NCBI RefSeq assembly: GCF_016583795.1
Contig: NZ_NRRS01000020.1
Location: 1 to 57,266 of the forward strand
Source of the DNA: Rhabdochromatium marinum
Lineage (GTDB): Bacteria; Pseudomonadota; Gammaproteobacteria; Chromatiales; Chromatiaceae
Direction of reading: 5' to 3'
Length of the DNA stretch: 57,266 nt
The notes below the pieces were generated by a model. That model searched no databases and was not told where the DNA came from. It saw nothing but the letters and a program-made list of their open reading frames with translations. Position 1 is the first letter of the stretch. Every line of letters begins with the position of its first letter. Shown here piece by piece: positions 1-6,607 of this stretch. Both the position numbers and the translations under genes were made by a program.

Positions 1-117
1 CTCGGCCAAAAAGTCACTGCCGCTGAGTTGGCTGCCGTCAACATCAAGCGACACGACTTCCATGGCGACTGGAATTACACTATTTCACCAGCACAAAATG
101 GAACACTTATTTTGTGA
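1..117 (+). CDS. ISAzo13-family transposase, C-terminal end (cut by window edge)
   Basis: Frame 1 is open from the first base to a TGA at 115-117. Its last residues include HDFHGDWNYTI, which closely matches the characteristic C-terminal signature of ISAzo13-family DDE transposases (HxFHGEWNY). Only the last 38 residues lie in the window, so completeness cannot be judged. It indicates that the left edge of the window is the end of an insertion sequence. No terminal inverted repeat or target duplication could be identified after the stop codon. Confidence 0.72.
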   Translation, partial: LGQKVTAAELAAVNIKRHDFHGDWNYTISPAQNGTLIL

Positions 118-352
118 CAATCCCTTAGTCTGTCTGATGGTCCATCGTTGGCCTGAGACCTGGGCGAACTTGCCGCGCTCGACGGCCTGGTACCTCAAGC
201 CCGAGGCGACCTTCTCAGATTGTCTGGCTTTGGTGCGACGGCGCATTTGGGGCGAAACCTATTTCGACACCTCAGCTCAAAACCCAGACCCCGTGCTCAT
301 TTCACCCCAGCGCCTGGAGCCTTTGCTCGATCAGCTTGCCGCAACGGCCTGA
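62..352 (+). CDS. Uncertain 96-aa ORF next to the ISAzo13 end
   Basis: This reading frame is open from base 2 and overlaps the transposase tail in another frame, so its first roughly 20 codons are probably not coding. The rest, with FSDCLALVRRRIWGETYF and a C-terminus ending QRLEPLLDQLAATA, looks like real protein sequence. It may be the C-terminal remnant of another transposase or a small accessory ORF of the insertion sequence. No family was recognised. No convincing ribosome binding site precedes the ATG at 62 or the second ATG near 98. A tandem GAGCGGGCT repeat directly follows the stop. Confidence 0.25.
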   Translation: MATGITLFHQHKMEHLFCDNPLVCLMVHRWPETWANLPRSTAWYLKPEATFSDCLALVRRRIWGETYFDTSAQNPDPVLISPQRLEPLLDQLAATA

Positions 353-477
353 GCGGGCTGAGCGGGCTGAAAATGGCCAAAGTCGAGGGATAACGAGCGA
401 TCATTGAGGCGAGGGCGGCAGCATCAAAGGGGAGGTGTGGATCGGCCATCGGTTCAGGTTCTCCTTAGGTGAGGATC

Positions 478-508
478 GCCACCGCATTGGAAATGCGATG
501 GCGGTGGC
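478..508 (-). terminator. Hairpin after the LysRS gene, possible operon terminator
   Basis: GCCACCGC at 478-485 pairs with GCGGTGGC at 501-508, and inner bases (GCAT/ATGC) can extend the stem. It lies 24 bases beyond the stop codon of the minus-strand operon that begins at 4468. No run of T follows on the minus strand, so it is not a canonical intrinsic terminator; it could stabilise the 3' end of the transcript. Confidence 0.3.
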
Positions 509-531
509 AGGTAATGCGGCGCGCATGCGAC

Positions 532-2226
532 CTAGGCGGCGTCTTCCTTGCGTCGCACGAGGGGGAAGGCAATAACATCGCGAATCGAAGCCGAATCGGT
601 CAGCAACATCACCAGCCGATCCACGCCAATTCCTAAACCGCCACAAGGCGGCATACCGTACTCGATCGACTGAAGGAATGCCTCGTTATGGGGCATTGCC
701 TCGTCATCCCCGGCATCGCGTGCTTGTGCTTGTGCTTCAACCAGGGCACGTTGAATCATCGGGTCATTTAATTCGCTGTAGGCATTGCTGAGTTCCATCC
801 CGCAGGCAAACGACTCGAACCGTTCGATCAGGCCCTCGCCATTGCTTAACCGACCCTGACGATCCTGCTTGCACAACACGGTTGAACGGGCGGGATGTCT
901 AACCACATGACAGGGTTGAATCAGCGTGGGTTCCACATAGCGCTCAAACAGCTCCAGTACTAGAAAGTCCCATTCCTGATCGATCTCGATTGGGACATGC
1001 AGGCGATGCCGGCGCAACCGCTCGCGAAGTCGTTGGGGATCGTGTTCGCCCTCGCTGTCCAAACCAGCTTGTGTGAGACGCGCGAGCAAGGCCGCCTCAT
1101 CCAGGGTCTCGAGGTTGTACGCATCGGCTAAGCCACGTTCAACTATGCCGGTACGCAGCGCCTCGGCATCGAGCTTGGCTACGTCCAAACCAGTCGCTGC
1201 CGTGACAGACTGGAGCATCTCCACGCGCGGCCAGGGCGGGGTGAAGTCCAGCATCACCCCTTTGAAGGGTGCTTGCGAAACGCCATGCAAGGCCACGCAT
1301 GACTGGCTAAAGAGGCGCTCGGTTAAGGCCATCATCGCGGTATAGTCGGCGTAGGGAACGTACACTTCAAGACTCGTAAACTCGGGGTTATGGCTGAGAT
1401 CGATCCCTTCGTTGCGAAAATTCCGGGCAATGGTATACGCCCCTTCTTCAAAACCGCCGACAATAGCTCGCTTCAGTTCGATCTCGGGACTGATGGCGAG
1501 GAAGACCTCTTGACCGAGCGCATTGACGTAGGTGACAAACGGTCTGGCTTCAGCGCCGCCAAAATGGGGATTGAGATAGGGCGTCTCGATCTCCGTGTAG
1601 CCACGTTCCGCAAAGATAGCGCGGAGGCACTGCAAAATTCGGGCGCGTTGTCGCAACACGCGACGCTTGCGCCCAAACAGCATGGCAAGCTCAGGTTGGC
1701 GTGCGGCCAGTTCCTCGCCCACGGGTTCGGCCGCGCTCTTGAAACTAGGCAGCGGGCGCAACGATTTGGTCAGCATCGTCAGTGCATCGACGCGCAAGGT
1801 TGGCTCACCCGTTCGTGTGTATACGGGCGTTCCGTGTGCCCCGATGATGTCGCCTAAATCGATGTTTTCGATCACGGCCAGCGTCTGAGGATTGCTATCC
1901 TGGCGCGGTACCATGAGCTGCAACCGAGCGCCATCACGGGCGTCGCCAAGATCGATAAACCACAGCTTGCCATGGCGACGGATCGCCTGAACTCGTCCAG
2001 GCACACTGAGCGCTTCGCCCGCCTGCACCAAGGCCGCGAAATCGACCGCCTGGATCTGTTCAAGGCGATGGCTCACCGCGAAAGCATGTGGGTAGGGATC
2101 GATGCCCAGATCCAGCAACTGAGCGCGCTTGTGCTGGCGTTGCGCGATGAGATCGTGTTCATCAAACTCCGCAGGTTGTGCGGAGGCAGTGGAGTTTGAA
2201 ATCGAGGCGTTATCGTTCATAGTCAT
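532..2226 (-). CDS. lysS: Divergent class II lysyl-tRNA synthetase (LysRS)
   Basis: The predicted product (564 aa) charges tRNA-Lys with lysine using ATP in the cytoplasm. An N-terminal OB-fold anticodon domain spans about residues 75-150 and the class II core about 190-560. Motif 2 is FRNEGIDLSHNPEF (270-283) and motif 3 is GLGIGVDRLVMLL (530-542). The lysine-pocket stretch ELSNAYSELND (478-488) is present. It is longer than E. coli LysS (about 505 aa), with an extra charged segment near 355-412. It also has HPARSTVLCK in place of the usual YPxxVSPLA segment. It is the last gene of a four-gene operon, starting 3 bases after the decarboxylase stop; only a weak TTGAG precedes ATG 2226. It may be a paralogue of a housekeeping LysS elsewhere. 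The family call is firm; substrate use in this operon is not known. Confidence 0.88.
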   Translation of the reverse strand: MTMNDNASISNSTASAQPAEFDEHDLIAQRQHKRAQLLDLGIDPYPHAFAVSHRLEQIQAVDFAALVQAGEALSVPGRVQAIRRHGKLWFIDLGDARDGARLQLMVPRQDSNPQTLAVIENIDLGDIIGAHGTPVYTRTGEPTLRVDALTMLTKSLRPLPSFKSAAEPVGEELAARQPELAMLFGRKRRVLRQRARILQCLRAIFAERGYTEIETPYLNPHFGGAEARPFVTYVNALGQEVFLAISPEIELKRAIVGGFEEGAYTIARNFRNEGIDLSHNPEFTSLEVYVPYADYTAMMALTERLFSQSCVALHGVSQAPFKGVMLDFTPPWPRVEMLQSVTAATGLDVAKLDAEALRTGIVERGLADAYNLETLDEAALLARLTQAGLDSEGEHDPQRLRERLRRHRLHVPIEIDQEWDFLVLELFERYVEPTLIQPCHVVRHPARSTVLCKQDRQGRLSNGEGLIERFESFACGMELSNAYSELNDPMIQRALVEAQAQARDAGDDEAMPHNEAFLQSIEYGMPPCGGLGIGVDRLVMLLTDSASIRDVIAFPLVRRKEDAA

Positions 2227-2229
2227 TTC

Positions 2230-3633
2230 TCAATCATCAATGATGGCAACCGTATTCAGCTCTAAATCGGCGGATCCTTTAAGCACACCACCCAGACGAC
2301 GCACGGAGCGCAGATACTCAAGATCGTCACTGCGCAGTCTCTCGCCGGCGATGACGATCGGCGCCCCCGGTGGATACGCAGCCAGGGTTTCGGCGCTGAC
2401 GCTGCCAACAGCGTCGGCGACAGGAACCCGGCGTTGGGCGCGGCGAGCCGCTAGAAAGGCCTGTCTCGGCGTCAAAACCATGCTCGGCAGGCCATCTGGA
2501 GGGTGCAGGCCCGTGCGCGTTGAATGGGGCTTAACGTTGGCGGCCTGGATGATCTCGGTCAAGGTCGCCAGGAACGAGTCGGTAGCGGCTTGGCTGGTTG
2601 CACTGGTCAGAAGCAGCAAAACATGGCGATCCGTACTCATCTCCGTAATGTGTCCCGCCGCTTCCAGTTGGTCAGCTAACGTGTATCCAGTGAGTCCGGT
2701 TGCGCTCACATCCAGACACACTCGCAGTGGATCGCAAGCGGCAACGCCGATCTGAGCCGCCAGATCGATCACGCGGCAACCGGGGAGGTACGACAGGCGC
2801 TCGCGCAGGTCTGCGGCAAGATCAACGGCTCGTTCCCAGCGATCTGTCTGCTGGACTTCCGCGAGCGCCGGCTCGATGCTGGCCAGGATCACGGTAGAGA
2901 AGGACGTACTAATCACCGGCGTGGTATCGATCAGCTCCTGCAGGCGAGCGTCGAGCTCAGGGTTGTCGCCAAAGCCCAGCAACACGCTAGATTGACTCAA
3001 GGCACCGAGCGTTTTATGGAGCGAGGTCGTCATTAGATCCGGTTGCATCTCCTCAATCGCCGGTGCCAAACGCGGGCTGGCCCGCAGATGGGCACCGTGT
3101 GCCGCATCGATGAGTTGCCAACAACCCGCTGCTCGCACTTGCTTGCGGATTCCGGGCAGATCGGGTTGAGCACCGTAGTAATTTGGCGCGGTTATTAACA
3201 CTGATCGTGCTTGCGGATGGGTCGCGAGCGCCTGTTCGACATCCGAGGTCAAGGATACCTGAGGCACGCCACGGTCTTGGTCGAAACGTGGCGGCAAGTA
3301 GTGCGGAGTGGCGCCTCCCAAGACAAGCGCACCATACACTGAGCCGTGGCTGTGTCGATCCATGATCAGCGACTCGCCCTCGACGGCGGCGCTGAGTACC
3401 ATGAGCGTGTTGGATGCGGTCGTGCCATTGGTGCCTAACGACAGCCGGGTGCTACCATAGAGACGTTTTACTGCGGCGGTCAGATCGCCCACCGCAGTTC
3501 CTAGCTGTGGATGGAAAAGCGAGCCGAGGCGGCTGTAGCTGACATTCAAGTCCAAGTCGTAGGCGCCGCGCAGGCGGCGCTTGATCCCACTCAAGGTATC
3601 ATGCTCATGCTCATGCTTAAGCGGCGACGCCAT
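2230..3633 (-). CDS. PLP-dependent Orn/Lys/Arg decarboxylase family protein
   Basis: This fold-type-I PLP enzyme (467 aa) is of the compact Orn/Lys/Arg decarboxylase type that lacks the N-terminal wing domain. The phosphate-binding stretch GTNGTTASN lies near residue 70, the PLP-ring Asp/His in IDAAHGAH near 176-179, and the Schiff-base lysine in TSLHKTLGALSQ at about K207. A C-terminal decarboxylase domain includes AYPPGAPIVIAGE. Family members make cadaverine, putrescine or agmatine; the substrate cannot be read from sequence. ATG 3633 is preferred over TTG 3642 because GGAGG lies nine bases before it. The gene overlaps the upstream 136-aa gene by 17 bases and abuts the LysRS gene, so the enzymes are probably co-translated. 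Pairing with a LysRS suggests lysine as substrate, which is inference. Confidence 0.85.
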   Translation of the reverse strand: MASPLKHEHEHDTLSGIKRRLRGAYDLDLNVSYSRLGSLFHPQLGTAVGDLTAAVKRLYGSTRLSLGTNGTTASNTLMVLSAAVEGESLIMDRHSHGSVYGALVLGGATPHYLPPRFDQDRGVPQVSLTSDVEQALATHPQARSVLITAPNYYGAQPDLPGIRKQVRAAGCWQLIDAAHGAHLRASPRLAPAIEEMQPDLMTTSLHKTLGALSQSSVLLGFGDNPELDARLQELIDTTPVISTSFSTVILASIEPALAEVQQTDRWERAVDLAADLRERLSYLPGCRVIDLAAQIGVAACDPLRVCLDVSATGLTGYTLADQLEAAGHITEMSTDRHVLLLLTSATSQAATDSFLATLTEIIQAANVKPHSTRTGLHPPDGLPSMVLTPRQAFLAARRAQRRVPVADAVGSVSAETLAAYPPGAPIVIAGERLRSDDLEYLRSVRRLGGVLKGSADLELNTVAIIDD

Positions 3634-4027
3634 GTTGGACAACCTCCGTTGCGGCTTGCAGCTGGGTGGACTTATTGTGCCCGGTTGAGAAGTCGACCTT
3701 CCCAGTCAGGCGTATCAGCTTGAATCCGAAGAATCCCTCTGACAACGATTTGTGATTGGCCTCGGCCAATGCCTCTAGCCGGTCTAGAGCAAAAAACAGT
3801 TGCTCAACCTGACGAATCACAAAATAAATGTCTTCTACGTTTGCGCTACCCTCTTGACACTCTTGATCATTGGCAAAGGCATTCAGCTGCCGAGGCAGAT
3901 TGTAGAGCATGCCCTTGAGCACCTCAGTGTCTTGGCGGCGACGTGCGTCCGTACTGGTCGTATACACACTGCCACCATCCCAGCGCTCGTCGTCCAACCG
4001 TTTTCGTGGAGTCGTTTGGTTGATCAT
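3617..4027 (-). CDS. Unknown 136-aa protein between SelD-like and decarboxylase genes
   Basis: I do not recognise this family. The product is soluble and hydrophilic, with no signal peptide or membrane segment. Its middle (about residues 35-95) is probably helical and contains EDIYFVIRQVEQLFFALDRL followed by KSLSEGFFGFKLIRL. The start is well supported: GGAGG lies seven bases before ATG 4027, inside the end of the upstream SelD-like gene. The 3' end overlaps the decarboxylase start. It could be a small partner or adaptor of the operon enzymes. AT content looks higher than in most of the window, as in the preceding gene. Confidence 0.75.
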   Translation of the reverse strand: MINQTTPRKRLDDERWDGGSVYTTSTDARRRQDTEVLKGMLYNLPRQLNAFANDQECQEGSANVEDIYFVIRQVEQLFFALDRLEALAEANHKSLSEGFFGFKLIRLTGKVDFSTGHNKSTQLQAATEVVQHGVAA

Positions 4028-4030
4028 TGC

Positions 4031-4468
4031 CTAGCCTCCGCTCTGTTGTGTACCGGTCGTGTCGAGCATGGTGTTTTCATGCTCGATATAGATAAAAAAC
4101 CAAGGCATCCTATCGATCAGGGCACTATCCTGGAACTTATCAACAGGTAGACCGATCATGACCATAGCCGCAACTGGTTTGGCGCCCATAGCATAGATAT
4201 CACTGATAGCGTTCGCCGCAACAACTAGACCGGAATCCAAAGGGTTCTCTACAGGAGCCAACTGGAAATCTGTTGACATGACCGCGTTTTCGTCTCCAAA
4301 GAGAACATCCGTGCGGATTACAGCCGCATCATCCTGTGTGGTGTGATCAACGGTGATACCAGCCCCTTGATGCTGACCAAGGCCTTTGAGCATTTCACCA
4401 AGGAGAGTGGAATTAACTTTGCAGGAGCAGCCGCCTTGGACCGTCATTTCGCAGAGGTTTGCAAACAT
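4031..4468 (-). CDS. Half-length SelD-like protein (N-terminal catalytic half only)
   Basis: The first 120 of 145 residues match the N-terminal half of selenide, water dikinase (SelD). GGCSCK (residues 12-17) keeps the equivalents of catalytic Cys17 and Lys20 of E. coli SelD. DDAAV (46-50), STDF (65-68) and NAISDIYAMGAKP (86-98) carry the metal/phosphate-binding Asp residues. SelD normally runs about 340 residues, with a second ATP-binding half containing GGHS. Here that half is missing and replaced by a short unrelated tail (PWFFIYIEHENTML and onward). The tail DNA contains an 8-bp hairpin (4063-4085) and supplies the Shine-Dalgarno of the next gene. It is the first gene of the operon. It may be a decayed SelD or a repurposed half-enzyme; dimerising SelD subunits make the latter possible but unproven. 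Confidence 0.75.
   Translation of the reverse strand: MFANLCEMTVQGGCSCKVNSTLLGEMLKGLGQHQGAGITVDHTTQDDAAVIRTDVLFGDENAVMSTDFQLAPVENPLDSGLVVAANAISDIYAMGAKPVAAMVMIGLPVDKFQDSALIDRMPWFFIYIEHENTMLDTTGTQQSGG
4063..4085 (-). repeat. Inverted repeat inside the tail of the SelD-like gene
   Basis: CGAGCATG (4063-4070) and CATGCTCG (4078-4085) form an 8-bp perfect stem with a 7-base loop, about 35 bases before the start codon of the 136-aa gene. It may tune translation of the second gene or mark the point where the SelD homology was broken. Confidence 0.5.
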
Positions 4469-4487
4469 CGATTCAACCCTCGTGTAG

Positions 4488-4521
4488 ATCTAATCCGAAA
4501 CACCAGACGATAATCATGATA
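4488..4521. repeat. 34-bp direct repeat, copy 1 (operon leader)
   Basis: This copy covers the -10 box and early leader of the operon. An almost identical copy (one mismatch, T/C) lies at 4671-4704, 183 bases away, directly against the left end of the IS1634-like element. Confidence 0.75.
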
Positions 4522-4544
4522 GGAGGAGGTTCGGGGGAAGTCAA
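4516..4544 (-). promoter_or_regulatory. Sigma70-like promoter of the SelD-like/decarboxylase/LysRS operon
   Basis: Read on the minus strand, TTGACT (4544-4539) and TATCAT (4521-4516) are separated by exactly 17 bases. Each is a five-of-six or four-of-six match to the consensus -35 and -10 boxes. The start codon of the SelD-like gene lies 47 bases downstream of the -10 box. The -35 box overlaps the left arm of a perfect palindrome (4541-4571), which suggests control by a regulator that competes with polymerase. Confidence 0.6.
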
Positions 4545-4571
4545 CAAAAAAAATAGTACGTTTTTTGTTGA
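4541..4571. promoter_or_regulatory. Perfect 11-bp inverted repeat overlapping the -35 box (candidate operator)
   Basis: TCAACAAAAAA (4541-4551) and TTTTTTGTTGA (4561-4571) are exact reverse complements separated by nine bases. The left arm contains four bases of the -35 box of the operon promoter. The A/T tracts could also make it a small intrinsic terminator for transcription arriving from the insertion sequence. Operator and insulator roles are both inferences. Confidence 0.5.
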
Positions 4572-4670
4572 GTGAGAGCGCAGGCTCACGCTGGCCGGAG
4601 ATGGTCCGCTAAGCTCGACCTGCTCTCAGCACAGCCAGTTCGTGTAGAACATCGACCACACGACCAGAAC

Positions 4671-4704
4671 ATCTAACCCGAAACACCAGACGATAATCAT
4701 GATA
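4671..4704. repeat. 34-bp direct repeat, copy 2 (abuts IS1634-like element)
   Basis: This is a second copy of the operon leader/-10 segment, with a single mismatch to 4488-4521. The base pairs where its -35 box should lie (4722-4727) now belong to the insertion sequence, so the copy is probably a dead promoter. It suggests a duplication of the promoter region, or of a former upstream operon copy, that was then interrupted. Confidence 0.7.
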
Positions 4705-6524
4705 CTCATGGTTCGCTCATTTTAGGGGCTGCATCATCGGATTCCACACACAGGTCTTGATAAACGCTCGCTGGGAATCCGCTCAGGTCAAGAATGCGCG
4801 ACTGCACGCTGTTTAGTGGGATCATACGGTGCCATTGTGTGCCACCGAGGCTGACCACGATCAAGGTGATGCCCGTAAAAGTCTTGAGCATCCTCTCAGC
4901 CGTCGGGCGAGCCGTGGCCCGTTTTGGGTTTCCCTCGTAGAGGTGATCGAGCGTTTCGTTCTTTGCCTGCAAGGCCTCGCGAACCGTAAACTCGACCAAG
5001 CACAACACGCGCAGCGCGATGGAAAGCAGACGGATGAGCCCCTTGATGCGGGTGCTCGAGCAGAGATAGAACGGGGTCAAGCCCAACGACTTGCCGCGCA
5101 AGCGTTTGAAGCCGCGCTCAATGAGGTATTTTGCTCGCGATAGGCCAGCACCGCCTCCTCCAGGTCAAGCGCGAGGTCGTTGCTCACGAAGACACGCCAG
5201 CCCAGCGCGCGCACATGCTCGTCATAGGCCACGGGGTCACCAATGGCCTTTACAGCAACCTCAACTGTGGTGATGTTGCGAGCGGGGCGTGCGAGGTAGG
5301 CACGTTTATGGGTGGTGTGGGTTTCCACCTCAATCTCGACGCACAACACGTTTGTAACCTGATGTCGGCTCAGGATCGCGTCGGAAGCAGCGCGCATCTG
5401 GGCTTCGTTCAAACGCTTGCGTCCGCGCCCACGCTGGTTGAGCAAGGTGATCTCGCGCTCGGCCTGTTGTAGGTGTTGATCCAAACGCGCCTGTTGTGCA
5501 GCGGCGTGCTTGAACGATTGCACCACCAGGCGTTGCTCCTGCCACTGCAAACCCTCGGCGCTCGTGAGCGTGACCCGATAGGAGAAGCCGTCGGCGATGT
5601 GTTGAGGTTGATCAGAGGCTGTCTCAGGGGCGCGATGCACGGGCGTGAGCGCCTGCTCCCCCGTCCACACGGGTGCGAGCAAGACGCTCAGGGTGGCCTT
5701 TGGCATCTGAACGGCCGGTAGCGGGCACAAATAACGGTCATGACATCCAGCCACGTCGGCGCGAGTGGCGAGCGCCGCCATCTTGCAGTCGCCGACATAG
5801 AGTACGCCTGGGCGCTGGAGCGTCGCCTGAACCTTGCGAATCTCCGGCACGTACAATGGGTCGTCGGCCTGCTCGCCGCTGACCACAGGGGTACTCAACG
5901 GCAATCCCAGCGGATCGAGAGCCGACTGATTGACCTTCAGTTGCACTAGATCGGGGCGATGCTCTTTGCTATGACCGAATTGGAACAGCCCCTTCGGCGT
6001 GACATCCACGTAGCTTTTTGCGGTGGTGCTGTCGATGCGCACGCGCCGAGCCTTGAGGTCGTAAACCCGCAGGAGCTGTGCGTTTTGCGCCCGCTCATAC
6101 GCTTCCCAGGCCGCATCGTTACCACCCACATGATCGAGGACGAGGCCCAGGCGATCATCACTGACATCAAGTTCCCGCATCCCGGGGATGCCCAAGCACA
6201 GCCGCAAGGTCATCATGAGTCCGGCCACCCAGCCCTGCACGGCGTTCAGACGGTGATCCCCCTCGCTGAGAATGTAGGCCAGCCACACCACCACTCGGCC
6301 CAGGCTCAGCCCTTGCCAGTTTCCGTGTGTCGGGAAGTGTTTGTCCAACAGCGAGACGACCTTCATCTTGGCGAGTTGCGCCAAGAGCAGCGGGATGTCA
6401 TCGACGCGCTCAAGGTGAGTGACTGTGGGAGTGGCGTTCATGGGGGCGTGACTCAGAAGTAGTAAGTGGTCGCAGCTTGCCTCATTTTTATCAGCGCGGG
6501 GTAAAATTAAGCGAACGATGAGTA
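4703..6524 (-). mobile_element. IS1634-like insertion sequence
   Basis: Imperfect terminal inverted repeats can be read directly. The left end begins TACTCATGGTTCGCT at 4703 and the reverse complement of the right end begins TACTCATCGTTCGCT at 6524. Both are followed by an ATTTTA-containing stretch. The 1.8 kb between them holds a single transposase gene whose TGA stop lies in the left repeat. No target-site duplication is visible, so one flank may have been rearranged. Confidence 0.7.
4706..6441 (-). pseudogene. IS1634-family transposase, frameshifted near its C-terminus
   Basis: The N-terminal part, from ATG 6441 (reading MNATPTVTHLERV), runs to a stop near 5077 and contains RVRIDSTTAKSYVDV and VLYVGDCKMAALA, matching DDE transposases of the IS1634/IS4-like group. 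The last segment continues in another frame down to 4706, with YLIERGFKRLRGKSLGLTP and GLIRLLSIALRVL typical of the family C-terminus. The shift falls at about 5127-5133, where the coding strand reads GAGCAAAATACCTC: two extra bases, or one missing base. Without it the frames join smoothly. It is probably an inactivating mutation in a short A run; programmed frameshifting is less likely for this family. Confidence 0.75.
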
Positions 6525-6607
6525 ATACCTCAGTCGGCCAGAACTGGAGTCTGAAACGATTGCTCAACGATTTTGAATCTTCAAGCCTGAGTCGGTAATC
6601 ATCCCTG

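Noticed and set aside
4063-4085. Hairpin in the SelD-like gene considered as a SECIS element
   Set aside because: No in-frame TGA precedes it; the gene ends in TAG and the catalytic position is a Cys codon.
5120-5140. Programmed frameshift in the IS1634-like transposase
   Set aside because: No slippery heptamer or downstream structure was seen, and the family is normally encoded in a single frame.
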